Part shown: positions 4,928 through 6,288 of the stretch, one piece after another
Numbering within the stretch: position 1 is the stretch's first letter
Layout: each line of letters opens with the position of its first letter
Source: an uncultured Slackia sp.
GTDB taxonomy: Bacteria; Actinomycetota; Coriobacteriia; Coriobacteriales; Eggerthellaceae
Assembly: GCA_934646845.1 (NCBI GenBank)
Contig: CAKUEV010000116.1
Location: 1 to 6,288, forward strand
DNA: 6,288 bases
Reading direction: 5' to 3'
Notes under the pieces: generated by a model
The model's database searches: none
Seen by the model: the letters and a program-made list of their open reading frames with translations, nothing else
What the model was told of the DNA's origin: nothing
Made by a program: the position numbers and the translations under genes

Positions 4928-6288
4928 ATGAGCACCACCCTGCCCCAGACCAATGATTTTGGCGGCACGCCCCTTGTCTCACTTCAAGCCATCGCCGAAG
5001 CGATTCGCGCCAACGGTACCGACTGCGAAATCGCGGGCGATGCGTCCACCGAAATTCGCGGCGTCGCGATCGATTCGCGCAAAGCCGCCGTAAGGTGCCT
5101 GTTCATCTGCAAAGGCGCCGGATTCAAGCCAGCGTTCCTTGAAAGCGCCATCGCAAGCGGCGCCGCAGCCTATCTGTGCCAGGGCGAACTCGACGAGCAG
5201 GGCAAGCTAACCGCGCCCGCCGATTTGGCCGCCGCTGCCGCAGGCGCCCCCGCAATCGTGGCCGCCGACGTGCGCCGAGCCATGGCCTCCGCATCGAAGG
5301 TCGCCTATGGCGACCCGAGCGCCGCGTTGAACATCGTGGGCATCACGGGCACCAAAGGCAAAACCACGACTTCGTACATGCTGCATGCCATTATGGACAC
5401 CGCCCAGGTGAGCACTTCGATTCTAGGCTCCATCGAAACCGACGATGGCATCGAGGAATTCGAGAGCTGCAACACCACGCCCGAATCGCCTGATTTGTGG
5501 CGCCACCTTTCCAATACCGTGGCTTCGGGCCGCGCCCATATGGTCATGGAGGTTTCCAGCCAGGCGCTCAAATACGACCGCGTGCTGGGGCTCACCCTGA
5601 ACATCGCCTGTTTCCTCAACATTGGCCGCGACCATATTTCGCCCGCCGAGCACTCCACGTTCGAGGACTATTTCGAAAGCAAGCTCCGCATTTTCGACCA
5701 ATGCGAATGCGCCGTCGTAAACCTTGGCACCGAGCATGCTGACGAGGTCATGGCCGCCGCGAAAGCCGCCCCGCAGCTGCTCACCGTCGGCGTCGACCGC
5801 GACAGCGCCGACCTGGCCGCCAGCAACGTGCACACAGTCAAAGGCGGTATCGAATTCGACATCGAAGAAAGCGCCAAACTCGCCGCAGCGGCAGGCGAAG
5901 CCGACGCTTCAACCAGCGCCCACACGGTGAAGCTGAGCATCGCAGGCCTGTTCAATGCCGAAAACGCGCTATGCGCCATCGCGTGCGCGCGCCTTTTGGG
6001 CATCGGCTGGAACGCGATTGAGCAGGGCCTTTCGCACGTACGCGTGCCAGGCCGCATGGAAATCATTGCTTCGCCGAACGAGCCCATCACCGCTATCGTC
6101 GACTACGCGCACAACAAGCTCTCCTTCGAGACGCTGTTCAAGTCGCTGAAGAAGGAATACCCCGGCCAGCAGATCATCGCCATTTTCGGCGCTCCGGGCG
6201 GCAAGGCGTACGAGCGCCGCGAGGTGCTGCCGCAAACCGCCGGCACCTATGCCGATCTGCTCATTTACGCCGAAGAAGACCCCGCGCA
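4928..6288 (+). CDS. murE: MurE-like UDP-MurNAc tripeptide synthetase (Mur ligase), C-terminus missing (runs off right edge)
   Basis: Open from ATG 4928, with AAGGAG 5 bases upstream, to the right edge (453 codons, no stop). Mur ligases use ATP to add an amino acid to the UDP-MurNAc peptide in the cytoplasm; MurE adds the third residue (Lys, meso-DAP or similar). Seen: an N-terminal UDP-binding domain with DSRK (49-52) and LFICKGAGFKPAFL (58-71), P-loop GITGTKGKTTTS (138-149), MEVSSQALKYDRV (207-219), NIGRDHISPAEH (231-242), YFESKL with the lysine likely carbamylated, K252, GLFNAENAL (340-348), VPGRMEII (373-380), VDYAHNKLSFETLF (391-404), FGAPGGKAYERRE (420-432) and, at the edge, YAEEDPA (447-453). 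The CKG.GFKP, SSQAL and DYAHNKLS.E versions belong to a non-classical MurE-like subfamily as I recall it from Gram-positives; classical MurE has SSHAL and DYAHTPD. EDPA aligns with the DNPR specificity motif of DAP-type MurE, arguing against meso-DAP. A second, classical murE could exist elsewhere. Confidence 0.9.
   Translation, partial: MSTTLPQTNDFGGTPLVSLQAIAEAIRANGTDCEIAGDASTEIRGVAIDSRKAAVRCLFICKGAGFKPAFLESAIASGAAAYLCQGELDEQGKLTAPADLAAAAAGAPAIVAADVRRAMASASKVAYGDPSAALNIVGITGTKGKTTTSYMLHAIMDTAQVSTSILGSIETDDGIEEFESCNTTPESPDLWRHLSNTVASGRAHMVMEVSSQALKYDRVLGLTLNIACFLNIGRDHISPAEHSTFEDYFESKLRIFDQCECAVVNLGTEHADEVMAAAKAAPQLLTVGVDRDSADLAASNVHTVKGGIEFDIEESAKLAAAAGEADASTSAHTVKLSIAGLFNAENALCAIACARLLGIGWNAIEQGLSHVRVPGRMEIIASPNEPITAIVDYAHNKLSFETLFKSLKKEYPGQQIIAIFGAPGGKAYERREVLPQTAGTYADLLIYAEEDPA

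Noticed and set aside
4729..4956. 75-codon plus-strand open frame in the tcdA-murE gap
   Set aside because: It starts inside the palindrome without a ribosome site, overlaps the murE start in another frame and has a charged, low-complexity product. I see no support for it as a leader peptide.
5305..6235. Minus-strand open frames of 88-140 codons opposite murE
   Set aside because: They are short antisense frames overlapping one another and the well-supported Mur ligase frame; no ribosome sites or domains.

Overview
The window looks like a piece of a GC-rich chromosome from an Actinomycetota-type bacterium. My best guess is the class Coriobacteriia (Eggerthella/Slackia-like gut organisms). The reasons are a strong G/C preference at third codon positions, near-absence of TTA, CTA and TCA codons in the real genes, and the style of the ABC permease (short N-terminal helix, extracytoplasmic domain, very long Ala/Gln/Glu coiled coil, then FtsX-type membrane part). 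The taxonomic call is inference from sequence style only.

Layout. Four genes lie on the minus strand and one on the plus strand. Reading leftward from the divergent region at 4578-4927, the minus-strand genes are a TcdA/CsdL-type E1-like tRNA t6A dehydratase (4577-3693), a TatD-family metal-dependent hydrolase (3558-2746), a MacB/LolD-type ABC ATPase (2643-1942) and, 2 bases further, its FtsX/MacB-type permease (1939 to beyond the left edge, about half present). On the plus strand a MurE-like Mur ligase of a non-classical subfamily starts at 4928 and runs off the right edge exactly within its amino-acid specificity motif. The two edge genes are partial, yet each is the longest coding region on its side.

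Transcription. The ATPase and permease form a tight operon. The 102-bp gap before the ATPase holds a weak hairpin, a TATACT -10-like box and a small dyad, so the transporter probably has its own promoter. The 134-bp gap before the TatD gene holds a TATAAC box with tandem 7-bp repeats in the spacer. The 350-bp divergent gap between tcdA and murE is the most structured non-coding part. It has a perfect 14-bp-arm inverted repeat, a degenerate copy of the same 31-bp sequence in opposite orientation 98 bp away, and three and a half 18-19-bp tandem repeats between them.

Functionally the genes are a mixture: tRNA modification, a nuclease-like or housekeeping hydrolase, a membrane transporter or mechanotransmission complex, and peptidoglycan precursor synthesis. 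I see no phage, CRISPR, toxin-antitoxin, tRNA or rRNA sequence. The best candidates for something undescribed are the repeat-bounded intergenic element and the MurE subfamily's unusual specificity motif.
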